Below, piece by piece: positions 1-5,663 of a stretch of DNA of 17,859 bases. Below the pieces are notes generated by a model. The model was given only the letters and a program-made list of their open reading frames with translations, was not told the DNA's origin and ran no database searches. How positions within the stretch are numbered: the stretch's first letter is position 1; each line of letters opens with the position of its first letter. Made by a program: the position numbers and the translations under genes. The DNA comes from Solirubrobacterales bacterium (GTDB lineage: Bacteria > Actinomycetota > Thermoleophilia > Solirubrobacterales > Solirubrobacteraceae): NCBI GenBank assembly GCA_025964075.1, contig JAOPZQ010000061.1, positions 1-17,859 on the forward strand, read 5' to 3'.

Positions 1-628
1 GCTCGTTCCAGGCGCCGGCCACGGTCGCCGTCCCGTCGGACTCGAAGCGCCACACCTGGACCAGCGGCAAGCCCAGGATCTGACCGACCTCCCGGGCGAT
101 GACGGAGAACACCGCCGCCGACGCCGCCCCGCCGGCCACGAGCGTCGCGACCCGCCGCAGCGACGCCTGCTGCGCCGCGAGGACGGCGTCGTGCTCGCGC
201 AGCACCTGCTCGGCGCGCAACCGGTCCTCGATGTCGGTGAACGCCACGACCGCCCCGCGACCTTCCGGCATCTCGAGCGGCACGGAAACGTAAGAGACGG
301 GGAACATCGAGCCATCGCGCCGGAAGAACCAATCCAGATCGCGCGCGACCGTCTCGCCCGTGACCCGGGGCCGCAGCATCGGGCACTCGGACGCGGGATA
401 CGGCGTACCGTCCGGATGCTTGTAGTGGATGGTCTCGTGACTCTCGCGCCCGAGCAACTCGTTCGCCGTGGCGTAGCCGAGCGCCTCGGCGGCAGCGGGG
501 TTGGCGAACCGGATCAGGCCCGCGGGGTCCACCACCCAGATCGGCTGCGCGGCCGTCTGCAGCACGGCGGCGAGGAAATCCTCGGCATGGACCTTCAGGC
601 CCGCAAGATCGGTCGGGTAATGACGCAC
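1..628 (-). CDS. PAS/GAF-domain sensor protein (N-terminal part; runs off the window)
   Basis: Reading the minus strand from a GTG at 628 gives 209 codons without a stop up to the window edge, so the C-terminal part is missing. A GGAGG lies 7 nt before the GTG. Residues about 15-135 look like a PAS domain: an AQPIWVVDPAGLIRFAN core, a GYATANELLGR segment, then WFFRRDGSMFPVSYVSVPL and VVAFTDIEDR, which is the usual end of a PAS domain leading into a signalling helix. Residues about 140-158 form that helix. From about 158 (RRVATLVAGGA...VFSVIAREVGQ, then VQVWRFESDGTATVAGAW) a GAF domain begins. This order is common in actinobacterial sensor histidine kinases, diguanylate cyclases and PP2C-type phosphatases. 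The output domain is outside the window, so its activity is unknown. There is no signal peptide or membrane segment in the visible part, so it is probably a soluble sensor of a small ligand or redox state. Confidence 0.85.
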   Translation of the reverse strand, partial: MRHYPTDLAGLKVHAEDFLAAVLQTAAQPIWVVDPAGLIRFANPAAAEALGYATANELLGRESHETIHYKHPDGTPYPASECPMLRPRVTGETVARDLDWFFRRDGSMFPVSYVSVPLEMPEGRGAVVAFTDIEDRLRAEQVLREHDAVLAAQQASLRRVATLVAGGAASAAVFSVIAREVGQILGLPLVQVWRFESDGTATVAGAWNE

Positions 629-684
629 ACGAACGCCTCCGATGCGATCGAGTCTACGCCCCGGCCCTCGCGGCGAAGTCGAGA

Positions 685-707
685 AGCCCCGGCCGTCCGC
701 CGGGGCT
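685..707 (-). terminator. Perfect GC-rich hairpin between tatA and the PAS/GAF gene
   Basis: AGCCCCGGC at 685-693 and GCCGGGGCT at 699-707 form a perfect 9-bp stem around a 5-nt loop. It lies 62 bases past the tatA stop and before the GGAGG of the PAS/GAF gene, so it most likely ends tatA transcription. No clear U-tract follows on the minus strand, so it would be a U-less terminator of the kind often seen in high-GC actinobacteria. The function is inferred from position. Confidence 0.5.
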
Positions 708-768
708 CGCACACGTCACCGCCCGGGCCGAGATCGGCGTGGCCCGCCGCGGGACTCCGCGGGAAGGC

Positions 769-954
769 TCAGCTCGGCGCGTCGATCTTCGCAGGCTCGG
801 CGGGGGTCTCGTCCGTCACGCCCTTGATGGAATCCTTGAACTCGCGCATGCCGCGACCCATCGCGCGGCCGGCCTCGGGCAGGCGCTTCGGGCCGAGGAC
901 GACGAGGGCGATGATCAGGACGACGACGATCTCGAGCGGGCCAACGCTGGGCAT
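769..954 (-). CDS. tatA: Sec-independent twin-arginine translocase subunit TatA
   Basis: The 61-residue protein has the TatA layout. A short periplasmic start is followed by a membrane helix (about residues 6-20, LEIVVVLIIALVVLG) and the conserved hinge LGPKRLPEAGRAMG. An amphipathic helix (GRGMREFKDSIKG) and a short acidic, Pro-rich tail complete it. TatA oligomers form the passage through which folded twin-arginine substrates cross the cytoplasmic membrane, working with TatC (and TatB where present). The start is supported by GGAGG 5 nt before the ATG. No tatC or tatB is next to it, which is common in actinobacteria where tatA can sit apart. A perfect TTGACA box lies upstream (see the promoter entry), suggesting its own constitutive transcription. 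The hinge has Leu where many TatA proteins have Phe-Gly, a normal variation. Confidence 0.93.
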   Translation of the reverse strand: MPSVGPLEIVVVLIIALVVLGPKRLPEAGRAMGRGMREFKDSIKGVTDETPAEPAKIDAPS

Positions 955-989
955 GGTGCCTCCGGTGCTTTGGAAAAGCGGGGTCTGCG

Positions 990-1018
990 ACTCTGCGCGC
1001 TCACCGGTCGCGTGTCAA
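990..1018 (-). promoter_or_regulatory. Candidate housekeeping promoter for tatA
   Basis: On the minus strand a perfect -35 box TTGACA (1018-1013) is followed after 17 nt by a weak -10 box CAGAGT (995-990). Transcription would start near 983, leaving a leader of about 29 nt that contains the GGAGG of tatA. The -35 match and spacing are good; the -10 matches the consensus at only two positions. Confidence 0.4.
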
Positions 1019-1045
1019 GCCTTGGCAGCATCGCTAGCGCTTCCG

Positions 1046-1861
1046 CTAGGAGGACAGCGCGGGCTCGCCGTAGAGGTCGACGCCGTGCGGCTCCTGGATG
1101 ATGTTGCCGCCGTCGACGACGATCGACTGGCCGGTCACGTAGCTCGCCGGCTCCGACGCCAGGTAGGCGACGAGGCTCGCGACCTCGTCGGCGGTGCCGG
1201 GACGGCCGACCGGGGTGCTCCGTCCGGCCTGCAGCTCCATCGGCGTCGCCGAGGCGGTGGCGATCCAGCCGGGCGCCACCGAGTTGACCGTGATCCCCGC
1301 CCGGCCGTACTCGAGCGCGAGCGTACGCATCATCCCGTCCAGCGCCGCCTTCGCGGCCGCGTACGCGCCGTCGCCGGGGACCGTGACGAACGGACCGGTG
1401 ACGGAGGAGATCAGCACGATTCTCCCGTAGCCGCGGTCGGCCATCCCGGACAGGGTCGCTTGCGCCGTGTGGAACGCCGTGTTCAGGTTGAGGTCGAGCG
1501 AGCGCTGCCAGACCTCAGGTCGCAGCTCGGCGAAGCGCTCGCTCACCGCCTCCGTGCCGGTCTGGATCATCCCGGCGGCGTGGACGAGCACGTCGAGCGG
1601 CCCGTGCGCTGCCTGCGCCGCGGCGACCAGCGCGAACGCCTGCCCGCGATCAGTCAGATCGGCGATGTGCGCGCTGACGACGGCGCCCTCGGTGCGAAGC
1701 TCCGCCGCACGCTCCTCGATCCGGCCGGTCGTCGACGTGATCGCGACACGCGCACCGAGCCCTGCGAGCAGCCTCGCCGACGCGAAGCCGATACCCGCTG
1801 CGCTTCCGCAGCCCGTCACCAGGGCGGTGCGTCCGTCGAAGTCGAAGGGGCTGCCTGGCAT
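1046..1861 (-). CDS. SDR-family NAD(P)-dependent oxidoreductase
   Basis: This 271-residue protein has the full classical short-chain dehydrogenase set. There is a nucleotide-binding glycine motif TGCGSAAGIG (residues 16-25), HAAG (94-97), the structural/catalytic Asn125 in LDLNLN, catalytic Ser153 in ISS, Tyr167 and Lys171 (YAAAK), and a VAPGWIAT segment after them. The C-terminus carries the usual SYVTGQSIVVDGG strand. The glycine motif has two more residues than the usual TGxxxGxG, and Ser-Tyr spacing is one residue longer than usual, so it belongs to a variant SDR subgroup. It is soluble and reduces or oxidises an alcohol/carbonyl pair; the substrate cannot be read from the sequence. The start fits the SDR N-terminus, although no good ribosome site precedes it. 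A 6-bp hairpin (1034-1049) overlaps its stop codon and may help end transcription. Confidence 0.92.
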   Translation of the reverse strand: MPGSPFDFDGRTALVTGCGSAAGIGFASARLLAGLGARVAITSTTGRIEERAAELRTEGAVVSAHIADLTDRGQAFALVAAAQAAHGPLDVLVHAAGMIQTGTEAVSERFAELRPEVWQRSLDLNLNTAFHTAQATLSGMADRGYGRIVLISSVTGPFVTVPGDGAYAAAKAALDGMMRTLALEYGRAGITVNSVAPGWIATASATPMELQAGRSTPVGRPGTADEVASLVAYLASEPASYVTGQSIVVDGGNIIQEPHGVDLYGEPALSS

Positions 1862-1941
1862 CGCGGTCGATGCTACCGGCGAGCCGGGGAGACCTTCGCT
1901 CGGCTATCGCGTCTCACCTTCGGGAGCACGCGCGATTCGCG

Positions 1942-2436
1942 CTATCCGGGCAGCCTGTAGCCGCGTTCCGCCTTCACCACGCCGCCGGCCTTGGCAAGCT
2001 TGGTCAGCGTCGTGCTGACGCTCCCCCGACCGATCCCGGTCTCCTTGGCGATGTCCCCGGCCGTCTTGGGACCCTGCCCGAGTGCCTCGAGGACCTTCGC
2101 GCGCGTCTGGCCGCGCGGCGCCGGCGCGGCGGACGGCCGGGGTCTCTTCGCGGCCGCTGGCGCCTTCGCCGCCGGAGACGTCCTCGCGGCCGGAGGCTTC
2201 TTCGCGGCCGGAGGCTTCGTCGCGGCCGGCGTCGTCGTCTTCTGGGCCGAGGCCGCGGCGCGCGGAGTCCTGCCACGTACGCGCGTGCGCACGCCACTCT
2301 CGAGACGGTCCAACGCGCCGCGGAGACGTTCGAGCTCATCGGTCAGATCCCGATGCTGCCTGAGCTGCTTCTCGATCTGCCCGATCCGCGTCTTGATCTG
2401 ATCGACGATCGCGCCGACGTTCGGTACCTCGACCAT
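1942..2436 (-). CDS. Coiled-coil protein with H1-like Ala/Pro/Lys linker and C-terminal winged helix
   Basis: The 164-residue protein has three clear parts. Residues about 5-48 are a heptad-rich coiled coil (VDQIKTRIGQIEKQLRQHRD...LERLRGALDRLE), suggesting a dimer or higher oligomer. Residues about 51-108 are a low-complexity, strongly basic Ala/Pro/Lys/Arg linker with repeated KPPAA units, like the tail of histone H1 or of actinobacterial HupS-type nucleoid proteins. Residues about 110-164 form a winged helix (TRAKVLEALGQGPKTAGDIA, recognition region GRGSVSTTLTKL, wing VVKAERGYRL), close in style to MarR/IclR-type readers. It is therefore probably a DNA-bridging or nucleoid-associated regulator; targets are unknown. 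GGGAGG 5 nt before the ATG fixes the start. It lies 80 bases upstream of the dehydrogenase on the same strand and 87 bases downstream of the sigma gene. Confidence 0.85.
   Translation of the reverse strand: MVEVPNVGAIVDQIKTRIGQIEKQLRQHRDLTDELERLRGALDRLESGVRTRVRGRTPRAAASAQKTTTPAATKPPAAKKPPAARTSPAAKAPAAAKRPRPSAAPAPRGQTRAKVLEALGQGPKTAGDIAKETGIGRGSVSTTLTKLAKAGGVVKAERGYRLPG
2186..2221. repeat. Two tandem 18-bp units inside the H1-like linker
   Basis: Two near-identical 18-base units (2186-2203 and 2204-2221) differ at one base, and a partial third copy follows from 2222. On the minus strand they encode the repeated KPPAAxK/T pieces of the basic linker. Such in-frame repeats probably change in number between strains by slippage. 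Confidence 0.7.
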
Positions 2437-2523
2437 GCTTGCCTCCCTGTAGGTGACTCAGTGTCGAAGCCTACGACAGCGCTCCGCAGGGTGACTGGAA
2501 CATCCTTGACCGAGTGACTTCCC

Positions 2524-3105
2524 TCAGTCCTCCTCGAGCTTCAGGTACGGCTCGAGGAGGGTGCGTAGCCGCATCCGCCCGCGGTGCAGCCGGCTCTTGA
2601 ACGCCGCCTGGCGAGCGCCGACGACCTGCGCTGCCTCCTCCGTCGAGAGTCCCTCGATGTCACGGAGGACGACGGCCGCCCGCCACTCCTCAGGTAGCTG
2701 TGCCAGCGCCTGCTCCAGGGCCTGCGCGAACTCCTGCTGGAGCGCGTGGGCCTCCGGGTCGAGATGCGGCGCCTCGGGCACCGAGACGGCCGGGTCGTCG
2801 CGGTCAGGATCGGGCTCGACGCGCGGTGGCGCGCGGCGCGAGAGGCGCCGCTGGGCTTCGTTGAACGCGATCCGGTACAGCCACGTGGAGAACCGCGCCC
2901 GCTCCTCGAATCGCGCCAACCCCCGCCACGCACGCAGAAACACCTCCTGCGCGACCTCCTCGGCCTCGCTCGCGTCGAGCCCCAGGCGCCGCAACGTCCC
3001 ATTCACCCGGTCGGCGTGAATCAGGACCAGCTCGGCGAACGCGTCCCGCTCGCCGGCGCGTGCACTCCGAATCAGGCCGCGCTCGGAGGTCGTCCCCGCG
3101 CTCAC
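2524..3105 (-). CDS. ECF-type RNA polymerase sigma factor (sigma-70 family)
   Basis: The 193-residue protein has the two conserved ECF domains. Region 2 (about residues 11-92) includes DAFAELV, the SEAEEVAQEVFLRAWRGL core-binding part and FSTWLYRIAFNEAQRRLSRR, the -10 recognition helix. Region 4 (about 128-188) includes LAQLPEEWRAAVVLRDIEGLS and the helix-turn-helix TEEAAQVVGARQAAFKSRLHRGR that reads the -35 box. An acidic spacer (95-125) joins them. It directs RNA polymerase to a small regulon, very likely in response to envelope or oxidative stress. The start is a GTG at 3105 with no strong ribosome site. The zinc-finger anti-sigma gene lies 171 bases upstream on the same strand, the reverse of the usual sigma-then-anti-sigma order. 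Confidence 0.93.
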   Translation of the reverse strand: MSAGTTSERGLIRSARAGERDAFAELVLIHADRVNGTLRRLGLDASEAEEVAQEVFLRAWRGLARFEERARFSTWLYRIAFNEAQRRLSRRAPPRVEPDPDRDDPAVSVPEAPHLDPEAHALQQEFAQALEQALAQLPEEWRAAVVLRDIEGLSTEEAAQVVGARQAAFKSRLHRGRMRLRTLLEPYLKLEED

Positions 3106-3212
3106 CGCGCACTACCGGGCCGGAGTGAGCAACTCGCGTCACTCGCGCTCGGTCTTCCCGACGCGACGACGGCGCGTCTGATGCTGGGGGTGGGCGTGCT
3201 CGTCCAAGGAGC

Positions 3213-3271
3213 TTGACCCGCCGCAGCCGGTCAAATGGTTGACCCTTCGACTCGGCGCAGCCGGTCGAAGG
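3213..3271. repeat. Cluster of related inverted repeats between anti-sigma and sigma genes
   Basis: Three inverted repeats sit side by side. TTGACC (3213-3218) pairs with GGTCAA (3229-3234) around a 10-nt loop. The same GGTCAA pairs alternatively with TTGACC at 3239-3244 around the 4-nt loop ATGG. CCTTCGAC (3244-3251) pairs with GTCGAAGG (3264-3271) around a 12-nt loop. The loops of the first and last hairpins share CGCAGCC, so they look like two diverged copies of one REP-like element. They start five bases past the anti-sigma stop, so they may stabilise or end its mRNA and uncouple it from the sigma gene, or act as operator sites. The pairings are read directly; the role is inferred. Confidence 0.7.
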
Positions 3272-3276
3272 TTCGA

Positions 3277-3549
3277 TCATGGCGGCGCAGGCTCTCCCAA
3301 TCGCAGGCGCACCGAAGCGGCGAGCTGGAGCGGGTCGGCGCCGCCGACGGGCGGCGCCAGGCGACGCAACGCAGCGAGCATCCGGCGCAGAACGGCGAGC
3401 AGCCGACGGCAGTCCGAACACTGCTCGGCATGCCGCTCGATCCGCCTGCGCCGACTCGAGGCAAGCCCTCCGTCGAGGTAGTCGGACATGTGGTCAGGCG
3501 CCCAGCGATGATCGCGCCAGCAACGCACCCGACGGAAGAGCTCGCTCAC
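3277..3549 (-). CDS. Zinc-finger (zf-HC2 type) anti-sigma factor
   Basis: The short protein begins with the segment CWRDHRWAPDHMSDYLDGGL, typical of the anti-sigma domain that clamps an ECF sigma factor. It is followed by ERHAEQCSDC, whose His-x3-Cys-x2-Cys, with an upstream His in APDH, is the zinc-binding anti-sigma motif. The rest is a helical Leu/Arg-rich tail (LLAVLRRMLAALRRL). No membrane helix follows, so it is a soluble anti-sigma factor, which suggests sensing inside the cell, perhaps of redox state through the zinc cysteines. I chose the GTG at 3549 (90 residues) because it gives the usual short lead before CWRDHRW. GTG starts at 3603 (108 residues) and 3528 are possible, and none has a clear ribosome site. 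It probably controls the sigma factor encoded downstream. Confidence 0.78.
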   Translation of the reverse strand: MSELFRRVRCWRDHRWAPDHMSDYLDGGLASSRRRRIERHAEQCSDCRRLLAVLRRMLAALRRLAPPVGGADPLQLAASVRLRLGEPAPP

Positions 3550-3630
3550 CTGCCGTATGACCCGGTCACAGGCCGAAGAGGTTCGCGCACGGATATGTGT
3601 CACCTCAGGGGCGACCAGAAGCCGGCCAGA

Positions 3631-4410
3631 TCACGTGCCAGCCGCGCGAACCTCGAACTCCGTCAGCGTCACGGGGCCGAACGACGTGATCAGCGCGACG
3701 TCGACGGCGTCGCGGCCTCGCCCGACGATCACCCGGCCGACGCGGCGACGGTTGTTGCGGGCGTCGAAGGTGTGCCATGCACCGTCGAGGTAGACCTCGA
3801 ACCAGGCCGCGAAGTCCATCGGCTCGACGGGCAGCGGGACATCGATGTCCGGGATGTAGCCGAACACGTAGCGCGCCGGGATGTTCAGCGCGCGGCAGAA
3901 CGTGATCGCCAGGTGCGCGAAGTCGCGGCACACACCCTGACCGGCGCGGTAGGCGTCGAGCGCCGTCGTCCAGGGGTTCGACGCGCCGGCCGCCCACTCG
4001 AGGTGACCGTGCACGAAGTCGACGATCGCCTGGACGCGCGACCAGCCGGGCGCGAGGTCGCCGAAGCGCTGCCACGCCTCGTGGCCGAGCTCGTCGGGCA
4101 GGCAGAAGCGGCTTGGCATGACGAACGCGATGTGCTCGTCGGGCAGCGCGACGATCGGCGTCTCGAGTGCGGGCGGGTCGACCCGGTCGGCTGGCGAGGG
4201 CACGACGACCTCGGCGTCGTAGACGACCCGCGACTGGCCCGCGGGGATCGTGAACCGCTCGCAGCGGTTTCCGTACAGGTCGACGTAGCCGTGGTGGTCC
4301 GCGTCCGTGGCCCAGCGTTCGGCGCGGATCTCGTGATCACGCCCGGACGGCGCCACCTGCAGCACCGCCGAGACCGGCTGCGGCGTCTCGAAACCGAAGG
4401 TGCATCCCAC
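3631..4410 (-). CDS. Transglutaminase-like family protein
   Basis: The 259-residue protein matches the bacterial transglutaminase-like group. An N-terminal beta domain (about residues 1-100, with LYGNRCERFTIPAG and AEVVVPSPAD) precedes the papain-like fold. The catalytic Cys161 lies in QGVCRDFAHLAITFCRALNIPARYVFGY, and the Asp region is WHTFDARNN (Asp216). The position where the classic family has the catalytic His (xHAWxE) reads DFAAWFE, with Ala201 instead, so the usual Cys-His-Asp triad is incomplete; His213 is the nearest alternative. It has no signal peptide and so is probably cytoplasmic. The GTG at 4410 leaves a short N-terminus: the in-frame upstream residues PLALTV also look coding-like, so a start at a CTG a few codons earlier is possible. 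It lies upstream of the anti-sigma gene on the same strand and may share its transcript. Confidence 0.86.
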   Translation of the reverse strand: MGCTFGFETPQPVSAVLQVAPSGRDHEIRAERWATDADHHGYVDLYGNRCERFTIPAGQSRVVYDAEVVVPSPADRVDPPALETPIVALPDEHIAFVMPSRFCLPDELGHEAWQRFGDLAPGWSRVQAIVDFVHGHLEWAAGASNPWTTALDAYRAGQGVCRDFAHLAITFCRALNIPARYVFGYIPDIDVPLPVEPMDFAAWFEVYLDGAWHTFDARNNRRRVGRVIVGRGRDAVDVALITSFGPVTLTEFEVRAAGT

Positions 4411-4500
4411 AGTGAGGGCCAGCGGCCTGGCGGCATCGACCGGAACGACCTACACGCTACCGCTCCGCCCGCTTCCCAGCCTTTTCTTAGGCTGGCGGCG

Positions 4501-4508
4501 GATACTGT
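4501..4508 (+). promoter_or_regulatory. Candidate -10 element giving a leaderless mRNA
   Basis: GATACTGT contains TACTGT, a match to the actinobacterial TANNNT -10 pattern, 4 nt before the GTG at 4513. Transcription starting 6-7 nt past it would begin at or next to that GTG. No convincing -35 box is present. It lies in the 102-base divergent gap between the transglutaminase gene and the redox operon. Confidence 0.3.
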
Positions 4509-4512
4509 CGGT

Positions 4513-4812
4513 GTGGCGGAGAGGGACCGCGGTTCGTCAGTGCCCGTGGAGGGCAGCCAGGCGTCGGCGAGGCTGGCCGCTCTCGCGCGCCGCGCCGCGC
4601 GCGCGAAGCTCGGGATCGCCGCCGCCGGCGGCATCGTCTTCCTCGCCGCCGCCGTTCTCTCCCGAGGCTCCTACGCGAGCCATGCGAAGCACCACGCGCG
4701 GCCGCTGGCAGCGCCGTCCAGATTCGTCGGCATCGTGCGGCAGAACCTCCTGCAGTCCGGCGTCGTGGCGCCGGCGCAGGCGCCGCCCGAGGCGCAGACC
4801 AGCGCGTCGTAG
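4513..4812 (+). CDS. Small single-pass membrane protein of the ApbE/ferric-reductase-like operon
   Basis: The 99-residue protein is not assigned to a named family. A basic, Ala/Arg-rich stretch (about residues 15-32, ARLAALARRAARAK) precedes one membrane helix (about 33-49, LGIAAAGGIVFLAAAVL). The extracytoplasmic tail holds SYASHAKHHARPLAAPSRF, with several His, then GIVRQNLLQSG and a Pro/Gln-rich end. The positive-inside rule puts the N-terminus in the cytoplasm. The frame ends 5 bases before the apbE start, so co-transcription with apbE and the heme protein is likely, and a role as an accessory or assembly protein of that redox system is inferred. The open frame extends far upstream antisense to the transglutaminase gene, so the start is uncertain: GTG at 4513, 4540 or 4546. 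The conserved-looking part starts near 4558. The tail has no canonical flavinylation motif (DGxTGAT-like). Confidence 0.6.
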   Translation: MAERDRGSSVPVEGSQASARLAALARRAARAKLGIAAAGGIVFLAAAVLSRGSYASHAKHHARPLAAPSRFVGIVRQNLLQSGVVAPAQAPPEAQTSAS

Positions 4813-4817
4813 CGACC

Positions 4818-5663
4818 GTGGACACCTTCGAGTCGATGGGTTGCCGGATCGTGGTCGGCGGTGCGACGAGCGCCGAGCTGCGGGCGGTGCGCGCCCTGTT
4901 CGACGCCCGGGATCGCATGTTCAGCCGCTTCCGGTCCGACAGCGAGCTGTGCCGCGTGAACGCGGTCGCGGCCGCGGCGGTGCTCGTGTCGGCGCCCTTC
5001 GCGGCAGCGGTCGAGGCGGCGCTCGTCGCGGCCGACGAGACCGACGGGCTCGTCGATCCGACCCTCCTCGACGCCCTCGAGCACGCCGGCTACGACCGGG
5101 ACTTCGGTGCGCTCGCACCGGACGCGCGGCCCTCGGGTCCCGCGGTCCCCGGGCGCCCTCGGGCTCTTCGGCTCGCCGGGCGCATCCTCTTCCGTCCGCC
5201 CGGCGTGCGGCTCGACCTGGCCGGCGTCGTCAAGGCGATGGCGGTGGACGACGCACTCGGTCTGCTCGGCGGCGACGGCTTCGTGTCCGCGGGCGGAGAC
5301 CTGGCCGCGCGCGGGCCGCTCGACGTCGGCCTGCCCGGTGGGGGCGCCGTGCGCCTGCTGCGCGGCGGCGTCGCGACCAGCGGGTCCGCCCGCCGGCGCT
5401 GGCGGCGCGGCGGCGTCGAGCACCATCATCTGATCGATCCGCGGACGGGGCGCCCGGCCGAGTCGCCATGGCAGCAGGTGACCGTCTCGGGCGCGACGTG
5501 CCTCGGGGCGGATGTCGCGGCCAAGGCGGCGTTCCTGCTCGGCGACGGCGGGCCGGCCTGGCTCGCAGGGCACGGTCTGGCCGGGCGGTTCGTCTCGTGG
5601 ACCGAGGAGATCGTCGCGGTCGCGGGCTGGCCGTCGGAGACCGGAGTGGCCGCGTGCACCTGA
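4818..5663 (+). CDS. apbE: FAD:protein FMN transferase (ApbE family)
   Basis: ApbE takes FMN from FAD and attaches it covalently, in a Mg-dependent reaction, to a Ser/Thr of a target protein. The 281-residue protein shows the family motifs in order. These are FSRFRSDSELCRVN (residues 35-48), the GYDRDF segment (91-96), LDLAGVVKAMAVDDAL (132-147), SAGGDLAARG (157-166), TSGS (187-190), HHLIDPRTGRP (203-213) and the metal/nucleotide segment CLGADVAAKAAFLLG (228-242). It is shorter than secreted ApbE lipoproteins (about 340 residues) and starts directly at the first beta strand (MDTFESMGCRIVV). With no signal peptide or lipobox, it probably acts in the cytoplasm. The start is a GTG 5 nt after the upstream gene. 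Its stop overlaps the heme protein gene by 10 nt, so the two are translationally coupled and probably work together. Confidence 0.9.
   Translation: MDTFESMGCRIVVGGATSAELRAVRALFDARDRMFSRFRSDSELCRVNAVAAAAVLVSAPFAAAVEAALVAADETDGLVDPTLLDALEHAGYDRDFGALAPDARPSGPAVPGRPRALRLAGRILFRPPGVRLDLAGVVKAMAVDDALGLLGGDGFVSAGGDLAARGPLDVGLPGGGAVRLLRGGVATSGSARRRWRRGGVEHHHLIDPRTGRPAESPWQQVTVSGATCLGADVAAKAAFLLGDGGPAWLAGHGLAGRFVSWTEEIVAVAGWPSETGVAACT

Noticed and set aside
769..954. TatA gene as part of a complete tatABC operon
   Set aside because: The neighbours are a sensor and a dehydrogenase; no tatB or tatC reading is present on either side in the window.
191..1960. Long open frame on the plus strand antisense to the PAS/GAF sensor, tatA and the dehydrogenase
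   Set aside because: It crosses three real genes on the other strand and gives only Arg/Ala/Gly-rich text without a domain. It is a by-product of high GC at third positions.
3213..3271. Hairpin cluster as a CRISPR array or attachment site
   Set aside because: There are only two diverged palindromes with no regular spacers, no cas genes, no integrase and no tRNA nearby.
3235..4500. Upstream extension of the small membrane protein's frame into a 525-residue protein
   Set aside because: It runs antisense through the transglutaminase and anti-sigma genes. Only the part after about 4513 has protein-like composition and a membrane helix.
4400..5653. Apparent fusion of a 400-residue N-terminal part to the ferric-reductase-like protein
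   Set aside because: The extension lies in another frame of apbE and is almost pure Arg/Ala/Pro. The GTG at 5654 with its GGAG is the true start.
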